From Aldrovandia affinis (lineage: Eukaryota; Chordata; Actinopteri; Notacanthiformes; Halosauridae): 64,000 nucleotides of DNA. The stretch covers positions 4,777,998 through 4,841,997 of the forward strand of contig JAINUG010000052.1 in NCBI GenBank assembly GCA_029706075.1. Reading direction: 5' to 3'. Under the pieces are notes generated by a model, which saw only the letters and a list, made by a program, of their open reading frames with translations, was not told the origin of the DNA and ran no database searches. The position numbers and the translations under genes are program-made. Below are positions 9,533 through 23,009 of the stretch, one piece after another (the first letter of the stretch is position 1; every line of letters starts with the position of its first letter).

Positions 9533-12109
9533 TTTCTTCCAACTTAATTGCTACCATCTTCTGATGTGATGCACTCACATTTATATACGTATGTTTTAAT
9601 GGACAATCAAATTCATATTGTATTTAAGAATGTAGTTACAATTGGGAATACTTTAATTTACACACTCAAGCAATGATTTGACAAATCAATTTGAAATCAA
9701 TTCAAATCAATTGACAAATGATTAAAAAATTGTTTTAATAGACCTCAACAGAATAGAATCAGTACTGTCACCACCAACATCAAACCAAGTATTCCACATT
9801 CATTTATAGTAGATAGATCACTAATATTTAAACTTTAATTTAAACTACCAGGTAACTAATAACATGCCTTTTCAGTCATTTCTGATTGTATGCACAAATA
9901 ACCATTAACAATTACACTTATAATATGAAATTGAGTAATTTTATGCAAAAATAGCAAAAAAAATGTTGATTTACTTTTGTTACATAAATGTTTAGATACA
10001 ATTACATTTCCAAAGTGTTATGGTGCAATTCCACAGTTATGTTCAGTTATGTAATTCAATCAAGGAATTAATTCCGAGCTCCACCCACCCCAGTCACGAA
10101 AACGAATCTCACCAGAGCTAGCGAGGGAGAGACATTGCCCACTCTGACATACCGGATTGTGCCGGCTGCTTCTCTGCACTCGGACGTTGTCAGGCCGAGG
10201 CCGTGCTGCTGATCGAGATGAGCGGTGCTGCTGATCATACTGCTACTCTCCTCCGTGTGAGTGTGTTCCTCAGACGGGGGGAAGCTCAAGTTTAAATGTC
10301 AGGGAGCCAGCGGGGGAACAAAGGCCTCGGCCTCCACCCCAAACCCCATGGCGGCGCCCGCAACAAAGGCTCTCGCCGCTGATAATGGAAGCACGCACGG
10401 GCGTACACGGCGCGGAGGGGAGAGTCATTTTCTCAGGCCGACCCGCGTCCATCCATCAAAATCACGATGACAGCAATAACCTTTCACAGTAATTTAATCT
10501 GTCCTCCACCCCTCCTGTATAAAACCACTCACCATCAGCCATAGGCCAAGGCAGCCCTGTGAACTGGGACTCTGGTCTGCTAGCCACTAGCTAAATTAGC
10601 CACTAGCTAAACTGCTAGCTAAATTTACATTACCGATCTTACCACGGGCAACACGTTTTCACCTTCCAAAACAAAAAACCCACCTCCCAACCCCAGTACC
10701 TACACTAACAGCTGAGTCAACATAACGATTTAATACATTTCTGACCGAGGCAGACACTGCTGCACCTGGGTCACCGGCAGGTAAGGAGAACATCCTTCTA
10801 GACAGGCCCCGAACTTCCACCGTAGAACCGTGGGTGGGGGCAATATTGTCCCAGGGCAGCCCATAGTGACCCGCAGGAGCAGGTAAGGTCTACATGGGCC
10901 GTGAAACAGGAGCTTGGAATTCCTCTGCATTCCGTAACACGACACGGAGCCCCCGTGTGTACGCTGCGATTTTCTCAGGGAACCTTTGGGATGAAAGGCT
11001 GGGGAGGGCTGGCGCGTCGCCAGGGAGGGAAGTGCCATTGAGCGCCACCGACCAAACCTTTAAACTGTGTACAGTGTACGATTGCAGCCCCACAAAGGAG
11101 GAGAAACACAGTACAACCGTGTCACAATGGCCCCGGAACGCCGACGGCGGCGTGTTCTGAACGCGCGTGCGAGGCAGACCGGCCGGGGGGCGGGGCGGGT
11201 ATGTAAGGTGTACGGAACATTCCGTTTTGCAATGCGAGGTACATTCCGCGGAAAGGTATAGAAGTGCCTGAAGCGAGACGGTGGAACACACATGGACGGG
11301 CAGGAGGGGGAGGGGCCACTGGCACGTCCAGGTTGACACAGTACTAGTTACTCTTAATGGGGTCTGACGCTGTGCCAAGAAAAGCTCCCCACGAGCGCGG
11401 TTAACAACAAGCACACGGCTGTTTGTTTTCAGAAGGATTACCAAGATAAGTTGACACAAAACATTTTTTTTAACTGTGTTGGAAGCATAGGACTAAGGTA
11501 ATAACGCCACACTGCACAATGAAGAAAAACAACATGGAAGATTTACCATAAGCGAGAAAACTAAGACTGTGAACACTTTTCCTTGAACAGCAAAGCACAA
11601 GATGCAGCCAGGTTTGAATCAACCGGCAATTCCACTTAAGGTACAACAGGTACAGTAATTCAACGTGTCCAGTTCATAACATTCTACAGCTTCTGGATGA
11701 ACTGAAATGGAAAAATCAGTTGAAAACTCAACAGACATGCTTACGAAAAAAATCTTCCCAAAAATTCAAGACTTGAAATATAAGTACTTGCCTGAATGTT
11801 TTTAACTCACCGCGATTCAGCTATCAAGCGAAGCAAAGTGCATTTTTCACATATCTTCCCTCAATGACATGAGCACAGACAAGCTTCTGAGATTCTGTGA
11901 ATCGCTTGTAAAGGAAAAACAATGATAAAACGCTCATTCATTCGTTCATTCTTTTAGGCTCTTTTTCCCCAATGCGGTAGAGAGAAGCTCTACTCACTCG
12001 TCACTGTCATCATACGGCCGTGTTGCTGCGCACCGCGGTGCCACGGGCTCACCGAGCGTCTGACCGACGGAGCATCTCCATTCCTGCAGCTCCGCGCGTT
12101 CCCTCTGAC

Positions 12110-12410
12110 CGCGAGGAGGGTCTGTTCCCTGTTCCGCCACATCCCAGCCGCCACCCCCACCCCCAAAAACACCGCTCCCCTGCCCCCCCCTCTTTCTCTC
12201 TCTCTCCCCACAGCCAACCTCTCTTCTCTCTCTTTCTAAGTCAGCCCCCAAACCCTGCCAATCCCCACCCCATCCCTATCTCACTGCCCCCAAAAGCCCC
12301 TGCCCCACCCCCTTCACTCTCTCCCCAACCAACCTCTCCACCACCTCCCCCCCCTCCCCCTCAACACACCTCCCTGCCCCTCTTTTCTTTTTCTTTTTTG
12401 GCCCTACAGC
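12110..12410 (+). repeat. Polypyrimidine / C-rich tract
   Basis: About 300 bases are dominated by C and T, with CCCC runs, CCCCA motifs and CTCTC blocks. On the STARD13 coding strand it is polypurine. No reading frame here has protein features beyond proline/serine bias from the base content. Confidence 0.85.
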
Positions 12411-14901
12411 AGGAGTACTGTTCTTGCAATGTGGGAATGCTCATCTCTTCATCTCTCCTCTTTCATAAGATGTGATCAAACCCCGTCCCCCCAAACCGAA
12501 GAGTCCCACATTCTGGACCCATTAGTCCTTCACGATATCTGATGTGCAGAGAGCGAGCGACAGCAGACCTCAGTAGTGAGAGGCTTTGCAGAACTCTCTA
12601 GAACAGTGCTACAGCCGGGCCCTGGGAGAGGAAGGCTGTGGGTGAATGGGGTCTGGGGGGTCCAGATGTTGTTCCAGCTACGTAGCTACGGAGCGGAAAG
12701 TGTGGGCAGCCGGAGTGGGAAAAATATGACACAAACTCCAGGCGAGCGCACCAGCCGTGAGTCATTCCGCAGACCTCTGCCTTCAGAGGAAGAGCTTTTA
12801 GCCTGACCACAATGTCTGCCCGCTCATACGCAGTCTCCCCGCAAATCAAGAGACGTCAGCTGACGTCTGACAGCCGCCGTCAGCGATGACAGTTGTGGCT
12901 GCAGTCCAGATTAGAGGGGATACAAGATTCAGAAACTGCTTAACCAGAACAAAGGACAGAGGATGCTGAAGAAAAGCTGATCAGTCATTCAGGGGGTTTT
13001 CATGAGAGAAAAGATGGGGGGAAAAGCAACAAAGACAAAAAGCCACAAACTCTTCATTCCACGGCTGGCCTTCAGCTTTACTCTTCGTTCCAGTTTCACT
13101 GCCTTTTTTCAATTACTGTTTGACTACATTGGGGGCAGTTTAAAAAAAAGAAATACAAAATAAAAATATATAACATCGCTTTCATAGATGTGAAGAGATT
13201 GATTTGATTTAGCATTGACCGTCAAAGGCAATCATTCCGGACCTCAACAGTAACGTGGAATTGATTACAACAAAACATTCAGCTTTGGTTAAAAAAACGT
13301 TTTTCCAGAACAGAAAAAGGGGCAAGTACTATAGAAGGTCAAGATCGGGGGCTCAGAGGGACCAGAAGAGTGAGGGCGGCACCCCTGCCCGACTCCCCAG
13401 CGATGAAAAATGATAAAATGAGGGCGCACCAGGAGTATTCACTCCAATTGCACAGAGAGGTTACGGTAAAGGCCTTACGATTTATGGCGGCCTCCTATTT
13501 TATTCTGGTGTGAGCAATAGTTGTTATTAGTATATAACGTATACTGGTCCCCAGAGCGTAACCCCCCCAAAACTTAGTCAGAGGTGGCACTCCAGATACG
13601 GGATGTAACTCTTACGCACTTTCCCACCAGCGCTGCACTTATCCTCTTCCCTGAACGCAACAGAGCCCATTCCAAGGTGTTGTGTTACCGACACAGAAGC
13701 GACATGATGTCAGGACACTTTACAAGCCACTTAACACAATTTGTTTTAAACCTTCGAAGGCTTCCATAAAATAAACAAAATAACTCGGCTGGGACGCGCA
13801 TTAAAACACAGCGTTGGCAATTTACAGGAAATGGCTGTGTGAACCCAACCCCCACCCACCCCACTCCACCCCCCACTGTCGAAAGTGGGCTCCTGACCCC
13901 CTGACATTCAGCAGCGTAATGAATGAATCAGCCAGACACCACTGCAGCATACCTGAGAACAAAAAAAACTAAAAACCCGCCCCCGTGTCATTTCTGAGCA
14001 ACGCCACAGACGCTGACTGTGCACGTCAAAAATGCACTCGCTCGTCATAGACGCGTGGAACGCAGCCGTGGACAGACAAACTGTCCGACTGTCTCATTTC
14101 CACCGACTGTCTCATGGACCCTGGGGAGATGTTTTAACCGCAAATGCCTTCTGACGCGATCGGGGCAGACGTCTCTGTCGCCTGAAGACAACGACCCACG
14201 CATCGCGGAGGTAAAACAAAAACAAAACAAAAAAACCCAGACACTGTGAGCTGTGCAGTTGGCCTACGGTGACACCCCTCTAGTCCATGCAAACCACAAC
14301 GTCGATGTCTCATTCCCCAAACAATCCAGATCTGTTCCCCTCACCTTCTCTGTGATCTCCGTTGTACTCAATAAACAGGAAAAAGTTGTTGAGTGAGTAA
14401 AAAAAAAAGAGGAAAAAAAAGAAATAGCATTAATAACCAGCTCCAAATATGTCCAGACTCTTGGAGAGTCAGGCTTAACTGCCCCGGGAGTGTTTCGGCA
14501 GCACATTAAAGCCGTTTCGCGGGAGTCTGCTGGCAGGGCAAAACATTCATTAATATCGGAGTGCCCCCGAGTCATTTTCCCAGTGTCGTGGGAATAAAGC
14601 CCTTGTATTTTTCAGACAAGAGTTTAATTAATACAGGCCCCAGTGTCTCTCCAACCCCTGGCAGGGACCCGTCCTCGAGCACAAAGCAGCGCAATCAACT
14701 TAACAAGAGGTGCCACTCACTAATCTCGCCGACACATGTCCTTACTTTCATTTCACGGCATTCTTACCAACAATACATGACAACAGGCAGCATGCCATGG
14801 GAGGAAGCAGGGGGGAGGCGACGCATTGAGGAAAACATGCACACATGCAACGCGACTCTGTGGAGCTCTGTGGAGCTGTGGGGACGAGACGCGGTCCTCA
14901 G

Positions 14902-15098
14902 CCCTGTGTAGTTCTTGGCCCTGTGCGGTTCTTGGCCCTGTGTAGTTCTCAACCCTGTGCGGTTCTTGGCCCTGTGTAGTTCTTGGCCCTGGCCCTGTAG
15001 TTCTCTTGGCCCCAGTGCGGTTCTTGGCCCTGTAGTTCTCAACCCTGTGCAGTTCTCAACCCTGTGTGGTTCTTGGCCCTGTTCTTGGCCCGGTGTGG
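14902..15098 (+). repeat. Minisatellite, unit about 17 bp
   Basis: Around a dozen units of CCCTGTGTAGTTCTTGG and its variant ending TTCTCAA are arranged in mixed order. Confidence 0.9.
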
Positions 15099-15700
15099 CT
15101 CCGGTCATTGCAAGGTAAGGGACAGGGTCTACCTCCTCTCTGGGGCCTCTGGAGAACGGGCCCTTTTTAGAGCAGTGAGTCTGCGCCTGCAGTAGCTCTG
15201 TGACACAACCAATGTCTCGCTTTAGGCCTGAAATATAATATGATTTACCTTGTCTTTAATTCCATCGAAAGTATTCACTCTCTCTTATTCCTTTTTTAAG
15301 AAATACAGGTTCCTTAAAAGTATCTTATTCAGTTCTTCTTTCTTTCTTATTTTCTTTCATTACCTCTCTGTCACTTATTCTATCCATTAATGTCAATTAT
15401 TCTGTCTTACTTTCTCCCTTTCTCCTATTTATTGGCAAAAATCCCCGGCAGTCGGATCTTATTCATGCTGTTTTTCTTTCTGAAATCAGGTGGCGTAGTG
15501 TCTGGAATTGAATATCCCTGGTCTATGGGTTAGCCTCGTTTAGAAATACATCTCAAGTTTTGTTGTCCATTTCTTGATTTTAATTTGGTGCTTTGCCTGT
15601 CCCAAGTGTTGAGAACAGTAAGTGATGAGTGAGTGTGTGCAGTCCACCTGTGATCAGTTTGAGATTAATAATCTGATTATGTGTTCAGTTCATACTACAG

Positions 15701-15765
15701 GAGGCAATGTAGGATAATGGTTAGGGCCAGGCTTGTAGTTTCCAGGTTCAATTCCTATGCATTCA
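15701..15765 (+). repeat. Fragment of a V-SINE-like head
   Basis: AATGTAGGATAATGGTTAGG (A-box region) and TTCCAGGTTCAATTCC (B box) match the layout of the fuller copy at 21,203. The body is missing or too decayed to follow. Confidence 0.5.
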
Positions 15766-16660
15766 ATTGATAGGAAAATATATCCATATTCCTCGGATAG
15801 AAAGAAAATTGTACAAACGAGCACACGTGCAACACATTAATAAACAAAATCATTTTCAAATCAAAGGATGTTCATGAAAGGGTCCATTTCTCAAAAAAGC
15901 CATTCCAACATCTTGTGTATCACATAATAGTAACTACTGCCTTTAGATATACAGTATGTAGACAGCCTAATTAAGAAGATAGGGTTGCGAAACCCATTTG
16001 GCACCATTGTCACAAGCGGAACAACTCAGAGGTATCGCATAACCTATGTGTAGGAACAGTGTGAACAGTCTAGAGTCTAGACTACCTTTACAAACAGGGG
16101 TGTGTTTTTTAGTCACACCTGGGGTCTGTCATTAATGAGCATCTGAGCGGAGCAACAACGCCACCACCTTCTACACAATACCCACTCCAAACCTCCCCCA
16201 GAAACACATCCATGACAGTGAGAGGCGAAGACTGATGCCATCGAAAACGTGCACCCCCTCCCCCTAGAAATGCTGAAGTTAATGGCATTGTGCATTCAAC
16301 GCTGGTCTCTTCACAAGCCAAAACACAAAACAACACAAAATCCAACACTCAGATGGGACAGATGGGAATTTACCACAATGGAGTTTAAGGAAAGTTTGAA
16401 TTGAGTCCACAAGGACCACAGCGTTGATGGTTCATGGCAACCTAGATTTCTGTCAAATCCGTTCTAAAAACTGCTTCCAAGATTTTTGGGAAAGGTCGGA
16501 TGATTGGATGGTTTGCTGAACTCAAACATGACCATGCTGAACTCAAACAGGGCTGCTCTGAACTCAAACAGGGCTCCTGAACCCAAGACTGTGCCCCAGG
16601 GCTCAGAGCTCTCTAGGGTCACAGACTGGCATTACTGCTCCCACACTGCTCCCCCCACCA

Positions 16661-16830
<170 letters not shown>

Positions 16831-18384
16831 CAGAAAAAAGCCTTAATCATAAATATTTGGAGAACCCAGCCAATGAAAAATCACTAAACATTCACTTAAG
16901 TTTTCAAAAAGGAGACAGAGCCCCTAAACCATGAACTTTGCACCACAATTAAGTACAAATTGTGGCTTTGAATGGCCCGTGAACTATGAGAAAAAATGAA
17001 TCACTCTTAATGCTGCTGTTCCTGAATGTGTCATATCTCACAGAGAAAACATGAGGGAACACACTGTGCCCCTCCAGCTTAAATACTCAGCACTCAAATG
17101 ACTGCATTAGAAGATTTACACCAGTTACCTCCACGTGTAAACTGATAGCACACAGCAGACATAGCTCAGCCCACAACTCCTGTGGCATGACCCTTGGGTT
17201 CTGGCCTCCGAGCCTGGCTTGGCTTTACCAGTCACACCACCGTTGTCCTCTGCAGTTTCCAGAAAACAGATTTTTCAGCCTCACAGATGCCTCTGAGGGG
17301 GCCACTGGGAGAGACCGGGGGGGGGGTGTGAATGTGGTGGGTCCCGTGTGTAATCTTACAGAGGGATGGGGGGACAGGCCCAATCACATGAGCCCATTAA
17401 CTCCTCCCTCCAGGAGAACCACATCCATGTGGGTGCCTTATCATAGAGCCATCCCCCCTGCCCCTCTCCAGCCTTGGCCACCTTTGGGATACCTACAAAG
17501 GGGGCTCCATCCTGCCCCCACCCTTGCCCGCACCTCAAACTGAGGTTTGAGAGAGCGCCCCTGCAAGGCCAGAAAATTCCAAAACAGAACTGAAATCAAT
17601 CAGCAGAGTTCTCTGCCAGATTCATAAAGCAGCGCGCTCTCACTGGCCACCGTGCGCAGGATAAACACTTCCAGACGCTGGAGCCCAGCCACTTTCCCAC
17701 ACATGCTAAAGTGTTCTCACATCCATCTCGGAGGGCTTGTGTGGAGAGGATTTGCTTTCTTTTTTTTTTTTTTTGGTGAGAAAAACATCAGCTTTTTTTG
17801 GGGAGACTAAAAAAGCTATTTCCTTTTTGACCTGATTGGCCCATCGGGGCCCTTCTCTGTGTCACCCACCGGCCCGAGCTGCGGCTCTGAGCGTGTTCCG
17901 TGCGACGTGTGAGGAGGGCGCATTACTTCTCCTGCGTAAAGACGCACAAACGACAACGCAAGGCTAATAAAGAGGGCCGGTGGAACATTAGTAGCTGTGA
18001 AAACAGTGACATGCACTCTGGGTTCGCTGCCAAGCATCTGATTCAATAATTCTCCATCTTTGGAGAGGAAGTGGGGGGGGGGAGCAAAAACAGCGAACAC
18101 CACACTGTGTTTTTTTTTACATTTTCGTGTTCAGCCCACTGACATGAAAGCAAGCCTTACTTTATCCCCCTTCGTCAGATCTCCACGCCGCACTAATAAA
18201 ACCAGGACAAATCCGTGGGGCTGCAGTTTGTGAGGAGAGATTAGAGGTTAGTGTACCTCTGGGCCTCCGGGCCTCGATAGTGTCCACGTGAAGCGAGCGA
18301 GACGAGCTCTCCCGCGTTTCCAGCACCCGAAGTGTGTTAGAGCTCCTGTCTCCAAAGGCACAGCTTGTCCCCCTCCGTCTCAGT

Positions 18385-18547
18385 CTCTCTCTCTCTCTCT
18401 ATCACTTCGCCACTGTCTGTCTGACTATTGCTTTCTCTTTCTGCCCGCCTTTCTCTTTTGTTTCTCTTCCTCGGTCCTTCTCTCACCCCCTCACTCACAT
18501 TCACTCTCTTACCTTCCTCTCTCTCTCTCTCTCTTCCTCTCTGTCTC

Positions 18548-18585
<38 letters not shown>

Positions 18586-18615
18586 GTTCTCGCTCTCTCT
18601 CTCTCTCTCTCTCTG
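18385..18615 (+). repeat. CT-rich compound microsatellite
   Basis: TCTC runs are interspersed with TGTC, TTCC and CGTT blocks over about 230 bases. Confidence 0.93.
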
Positions 18616-18821
18616 TGCTCTGGTTCCTTTCAAATGCACCCCCCATACCCTCAACACAGCTGTGTTCTGCAAAGTCGCCCTCTCTCCCTGATAATGTATG
18701 TTCACGTTCTCTGCTCTAACTCACGGCTCCGGGTCGTAATGACCGTGGACGTACTCTAACCGTGTTTTTCCTAATAGACGTGTGCGCCATACCTCTCTCC
18801 TGTATTCAATATAATATAATA

Positions 18822-18968
18822 TATGCCTTTGAGCAGACACTTTTATCCTAAGCAACTTACAGTAGTGAATGCATACATTTTTCAGTATATGTGGTCCCAA
18901 TGGGAAACGATCCCATAACCTAAGCGTTGTCAACGCCATGCTCTACCTACTGAGGCACACAGAACCAC
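18822..18968 (-). repeat. Family 1 SINE, copy 3
   Basis: Minus-strand copy. The tail (GCAGACACTTTTATCC), the linker with GCATACATTTTTCAGTATAT and the tRNA-like head up to AGAACCAC are all present. The anticodon-loop position reads TTGACAA on the sense strand, which resembles a valine tRNA with anticodon GAC. Confidence 0.8.
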
Positions 18969-20017
18969 GTAATCCTGTAATCAGAATCATGTGCGCACTG
19001 TTTCCCTGTAATAATGCGCGCGCGTGTATAACTTCATTTCCCCTGTTCAAACAAACGCCCGTGCCTGCCACCTTAGTCCTGTCACTTCTTCTTCCTTTGA
19101 GCGTGCGCGCAACGGTGGTTTCTCAGGGCAGGATCACCTCCGGCCTCTGACGAGCGGACTCAGGCTGGCACACACGCCGAGGCTCGGGGCTCTCCCACAA
19201 TCGCTTCGGGGACTTGCGACCCGTAACCTGTCCGAACGCCCGCCGCTTTGAGTCACGTACATGACCCTTACGCGATGGATTCGGGAAAAATGATCAAATC
19301 CACGGCGATAAATGCGCTGGTTGTTCTCGTTGGTGGCTTCAGCCATTGTGCTGAGGGTTATGGGATAACGGCAGGAAAGCGCGATTGACTGAGTCACATT
19401 CAGGAGGGGGCTCTCCAAAGCCTAAGAGGCTGTCAGTGTATTAGGAGAGTGCACTGGGTCCGTTCCAGCGCTTCCCTTTCGTTTGGACACATTCCCGTGG
19501 TCCCTGTGGGGTTTCCCCTCTTTATGGGAATGCTCCCAGAGGACAGAGTTCAGAGTGTAGAGTCTGGGTATTTTGGGTGGGGGGTTAGGGTCAGGGGAGG
19601 TGCGAGACGCGGGCCCCCAGCGTGAGAAAGCCCCTTTCTGGGCAGAAATAATAAAACATTGGCTAAATCCCCTGGGAGAATGAGGTGGAGGTCAGAGAGA
19701 CAGGGGCATCACGGCCTCACAGTAACACACTCCACACTGTCATCCTGTACCCATCATGCATTTCACCAGTACTGTACTCTGTCTGCACTCCCCTGGTGCT
19801 GAGCAGCAACAGCACCACTCAACACAACATACTGGCACTGGCATTTCCCACTGCAGTGTTCTGTGCATGTGTGTGTTCTGTTAAAAGAAACATCTATTTT
19901 CATCAATATTTAGAAAATGATTGTTCTTTCATACAATTGTACATTTTGGTTAGTAACGAGTTTCGATTAAAATATTTCAATGACATTCTGACCCATGCCT
20001 GGTGTTTGTGTGTCTGT

Positions 20018-20030
20018 GTGTCTGTGTGCA

Positions 20031-20063
<33 letters not shown>

Positions 20064-20070
20064 GTGTGTG
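20018..20070 (+). repeat. TG microsatellite
   Basis: About 20 TG units with a few TGC interruptions. Confidence 0.9.
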
Positions 20071-20434
20071 TTTTTATTAAACCCAAGGTGTTACCCATCC
20101 AGCTAGCTGGTTGTCTGGAGAGTCCAAGATTCTGTGCTCTGAACACACAGAAAACCCAGACACAAACAGGATCCAAAAAAATATGTAGCATGCCGCTAAT
20201 CAAAGGCTAAGTACAAAGTACAAAGTATTTCTACTTAATCTTGTTATCTGGCCAAAGTTAAATAATACCTTCGACACAGTCTATATTCATGTGTGACAGT
20301 TCACCTTTGTCCAATTTGTTCCTGTCTGAAAAAGCTGTGACCTGAAAGGGCAGCACCTGGATGTTTACAGGTTAAGAACAGAGGGAACAGTGCATGTCTT
20401 TCTCCCGATTGTGGCTGTGTGTACTTCACTTTGT

Positions 20435-20450
20435 CCAGCAGGGGGCTGCC
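20435..20450 (+). promoter_or_regulatory. CTCF-like binding motif
   Basis: CCAGCAGGGGGCTGCC matches the vertebrate CTCF core (CCASYAGRKGGC) at every fixed position. It lies in the long STARD13 intron, about 10.4 kb downstream of exon 1A. Motif match only; occupancy is not shown by sequence. Confidence 0.45.
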
Positions 20451-21039
20451 AAGAGCCACGAACACAAGAGCAATCTCAACAAACTGGACTGAATGATTAC
20501 TACCATTGATTGTAATAAAAAACGGGTTTTTGGACCATTGACAGCTTATCATACTGAAGTCAAAATGCATAATATCTTTATTGGTCTGTATCAAGGATTG
20601 CTACAAAAGATGGAATGTGCCAGATAACTGTATGACTGGATTTCAGATGCCAACCAAAATAAATATTTTTTTCCAGTATTATTTTAAATGACTGTAGTTA
20701 TATAACATGAATCTACTACAACAATGTTCTGTCAAAATGTAATAAACACTAAATAAATGTGGCAAGAGACAGTAAAGGCATCTCAACTGAATTCTGCAGT
20801 CTTTGCCTGTGTCACCAGTGATTGGCAGAGTGATGTCATAATTGCAAAGACATCGAGGTTACGCACTAATATGACCCCATACAAGCTATTTGGTTAACCA
20901 GTCAGTTCATAATGTGCGTTCGTATCGTCTGGGTTCTATAGAGCAAAACGAAAACACCAAATTACAATGTATCCATTAAGGTAGCTTAGTGAGTCTCCCC
21001 CTTCCCAGTCCTAGAGCCAGCCCCTGAATGGCAGGCTTA

Positions 21040-21093
21040 GGCAGGCTGAATGGCCTGTTCTCATCACCAAACCTTCTTCTGTTTCTTATGTTT
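21040..21093 (+). repeat. CR1-type LINE 3' end fragment
   Basis: AGGCTGAATGGCCTGTTCTC with a following TTTCTTATGTTT end is the hallmark 3' terminus of CR1-like LINEs (GCCGAATGGCC, ending TTCTTATGTTCTTA). Only the last 50 or so bases are clear. Confidence 0.6.
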
Positions 21094-21202
21094 CAAACCC
21101 CTCGAGAGTAATATTTAAAAAAACATCTGAATAGCTGTTCTCCTCGGCTGCCTTCACTAAAACACTTCTGTTTAATGTTGCCTTCTAACCGTTCCCGATG
21201 CT

Positions 21203-21430
21203 GGCAGTGCAGTGTAATGGTTAGGGAGCTGGGCTTGTAACTCAGAGGTTGCAGGTTCAATTCCCAGGTGGGACACTGCTGTTGTATCCTTGAGCAAGGT
21301 ACTTAACCTGAATTGCTTCAGTAAAATATCCAGCTGTATAATTGTACAAAGAAATGTAAACTGTGTAAGTTGCTCTGGATAAAAGCGTCTGCTAAATGCC
21401 TAAAATGTCAAATGTAAAAATGTAAATGTT
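21203..21430 (+). repeat. V-SINE-like element, nearly full length
   Basis: It has a tRNA-derived head with A box (TGTAATGGTTAGGGAGCTGG) and B box (GGTTGCAGGTTCAATTCCC). The strongly kept central block is CCTTGAGCAAGGTACTTAAC, followed by TATCCAGCTGTATAA. The tail hairpin GTTGCTCTGGATAAAAGCGT ends in AATGT-type repeats. The order and blocks fit the V-SINE superfamily of fishes. The name is from memory; the structure is directly visible. Confidence 0.82.
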
Positions 21431-22061
21431 TTTTTAAAGGGCCAAGAAACATTGACAGGGACGACCGACCTCTGACAATAAGACGCACATTTACAGTAAA
21501 CTCAGTAAGCAGCAGCAGCTGGGAGTCTCACTGATGCTGGTTCCTGTTGTCCCATGGAACATGGGGGGTTTCCGACACTGCCCCTGTTAATGTGTGACTA
21601 CCCTGTTGCCACTACAGTGGGCCAAGCTATTTACACTCCTCAGAGTTCCGTCAATTATTAGCCAACCACGAGGGCCTGCTGTCATCCTCGGAGACGCACC
21701 GCTAACCCCCTACCCAGCGCGGGTGGCAGATCACAACGGTCCACGGTGACGCCACAATGCTCAGGAGCGGGGTGGTGGCCATGGCAACCCCGGTAAATCT
21801 CAATACATGAACGATGTAAACACGCAAACGGGGTCGATTAGCACACACTGTTAACTGCATTAGTCATCACCGTTACATGACTGGACGTCACACCGACGCG
21901 CGTGATGCCCACGGTCGTTGCGTAATTGTCCTGATAGCTCTAGCCTGCCAGCTGGATGCTTGGTGCTGTGCGGCTCACGGGTTTCCACACCGCAAAGCCT
22001 GCAACATCTGTGCCTGCCATATCTACGGTAAACAAGCAGGTCCCGTTTAGCCACAGAAAAG

Positions 22062-22257
22062 TAGTGATGGGTGAACGAGGACAATGACACCAAAAAGTGG
22101 GTAGACTTCAAATCAGTATCTCACTGATTTGAACTAATCGCTGTGTTTTGTTGTGAGGAGCAAAATCTTTTAGATTGGTTCAAACAAGTCAGTGATTGAC
22201 AGCTAACTGTAGCTCCGCCCATTTTTTGTGTTGCGATACTTCATTCACCCATCACCA
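22062..22257. mobile_element. Non-autonomous hAT-like element, copy 1
   Basis: The inverted ends are TAGTGATGGGTGAA and TTCACCCATCACCA, about 196 bases apart. The flanking 8-mers CAGAAAAG and TGGAAAAG match at 6 of 8 positions, fitting an aged 8-bp hAT target duplication. The interior has no coding sequence. A related copy lies at 35,868-36,499. Confidence 0.7.
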
Positions 22258-23009
22258 TGGAAAAGCTGGGCTTTTGCTTTTAGTTCATGGGATATCCCAA
22301 ACTATTGATCCTGCGGACCTCTCCCCTCTATGACCACTCATTGGTGCTGTGTGGGAGTTCTGTGTCATCCAGTAACGTGGAACAACTCCAGTCACGCATA
22401 TTGATTAACCCTTGCACTGTTACTCTTTGACTGACTGTTACTCTTTAACTTTTTGACTATTTGACTGACAATATTCAGTATGTAATATGCCTGAAACTGA
22501 CAGCAAGGTTATACAGAGCCTCACCCTCTCACAGCTACAGAGGGACGAGGCCGGGGAAGGTCCATAGTCGAAAGGAGAAGGTACACTTCCAAGCTTCTCT
22601 ATATTGATTACCATTTGACGTGTGTTGGGGATGAGACCGTGCGGTCTATTTCATTTCCCCCAAAAAGCCAGAGCAGTGCTTCGTAAAAAAACTAAACGGC
22701 CCCCTCCCCCCCTGCTACCTCACGTCCTCCCAGGGCAGACAAGCCTCCAGAAGTACGTGCCTCTCCTCACCCCTCCTCTCTGAACCAGCAGAGAACATGG
22801 AGGGCCCGTTTCTTGGCCCTACTCTCCCCTCCAGGTAAAGAACCCCTCCACTTTTGGCAGCTCCCTCGGGTACGGCAGCCGGCTAGCTGGACGGTCATTA
22901 CAGAGCTAGTGCAGAGCCAAGCCAATGCAAACAACATCGCAAACATGGACCACGGGAGACTAAAAGCCACCCTTCCTCCGCACTGATGGGTGGGTATGTG
23001 TAATATATA

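Larger units (their letters stand above)
7162..15700. other. stard13: Long STARD13 intron, left third
   Basis: Between the SAM exon and about 15.7 kb I see one SINE (8,648), a CA array (9,440), a moderately CpG-rich patch near 10,070-10,470, a long pyrimidine tract (12,110-12,410) and a 17-bp minisatellite (14,902). No exon is supported. The open frames here lack family motifs. Confidence 0.6.

Noticed and set aside
10068-10480. CpG-rich patch as an additional STARD13 promoter
   Set aside because: CpG content is moderate. No start codon with a phase-1 donor into the SAM exon could be found there.
10890-11459. 189-residue minus-strand open frame
   Set aside because: It shows no recognisable domain, motif or splice context. 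GC-rich sequence gives long chance frames.
12020-12475. Proline/serine-rich plus-strand frame
   Set aside because: Composition follows directly from the CCC/CT tract; no domain or splice evidence.
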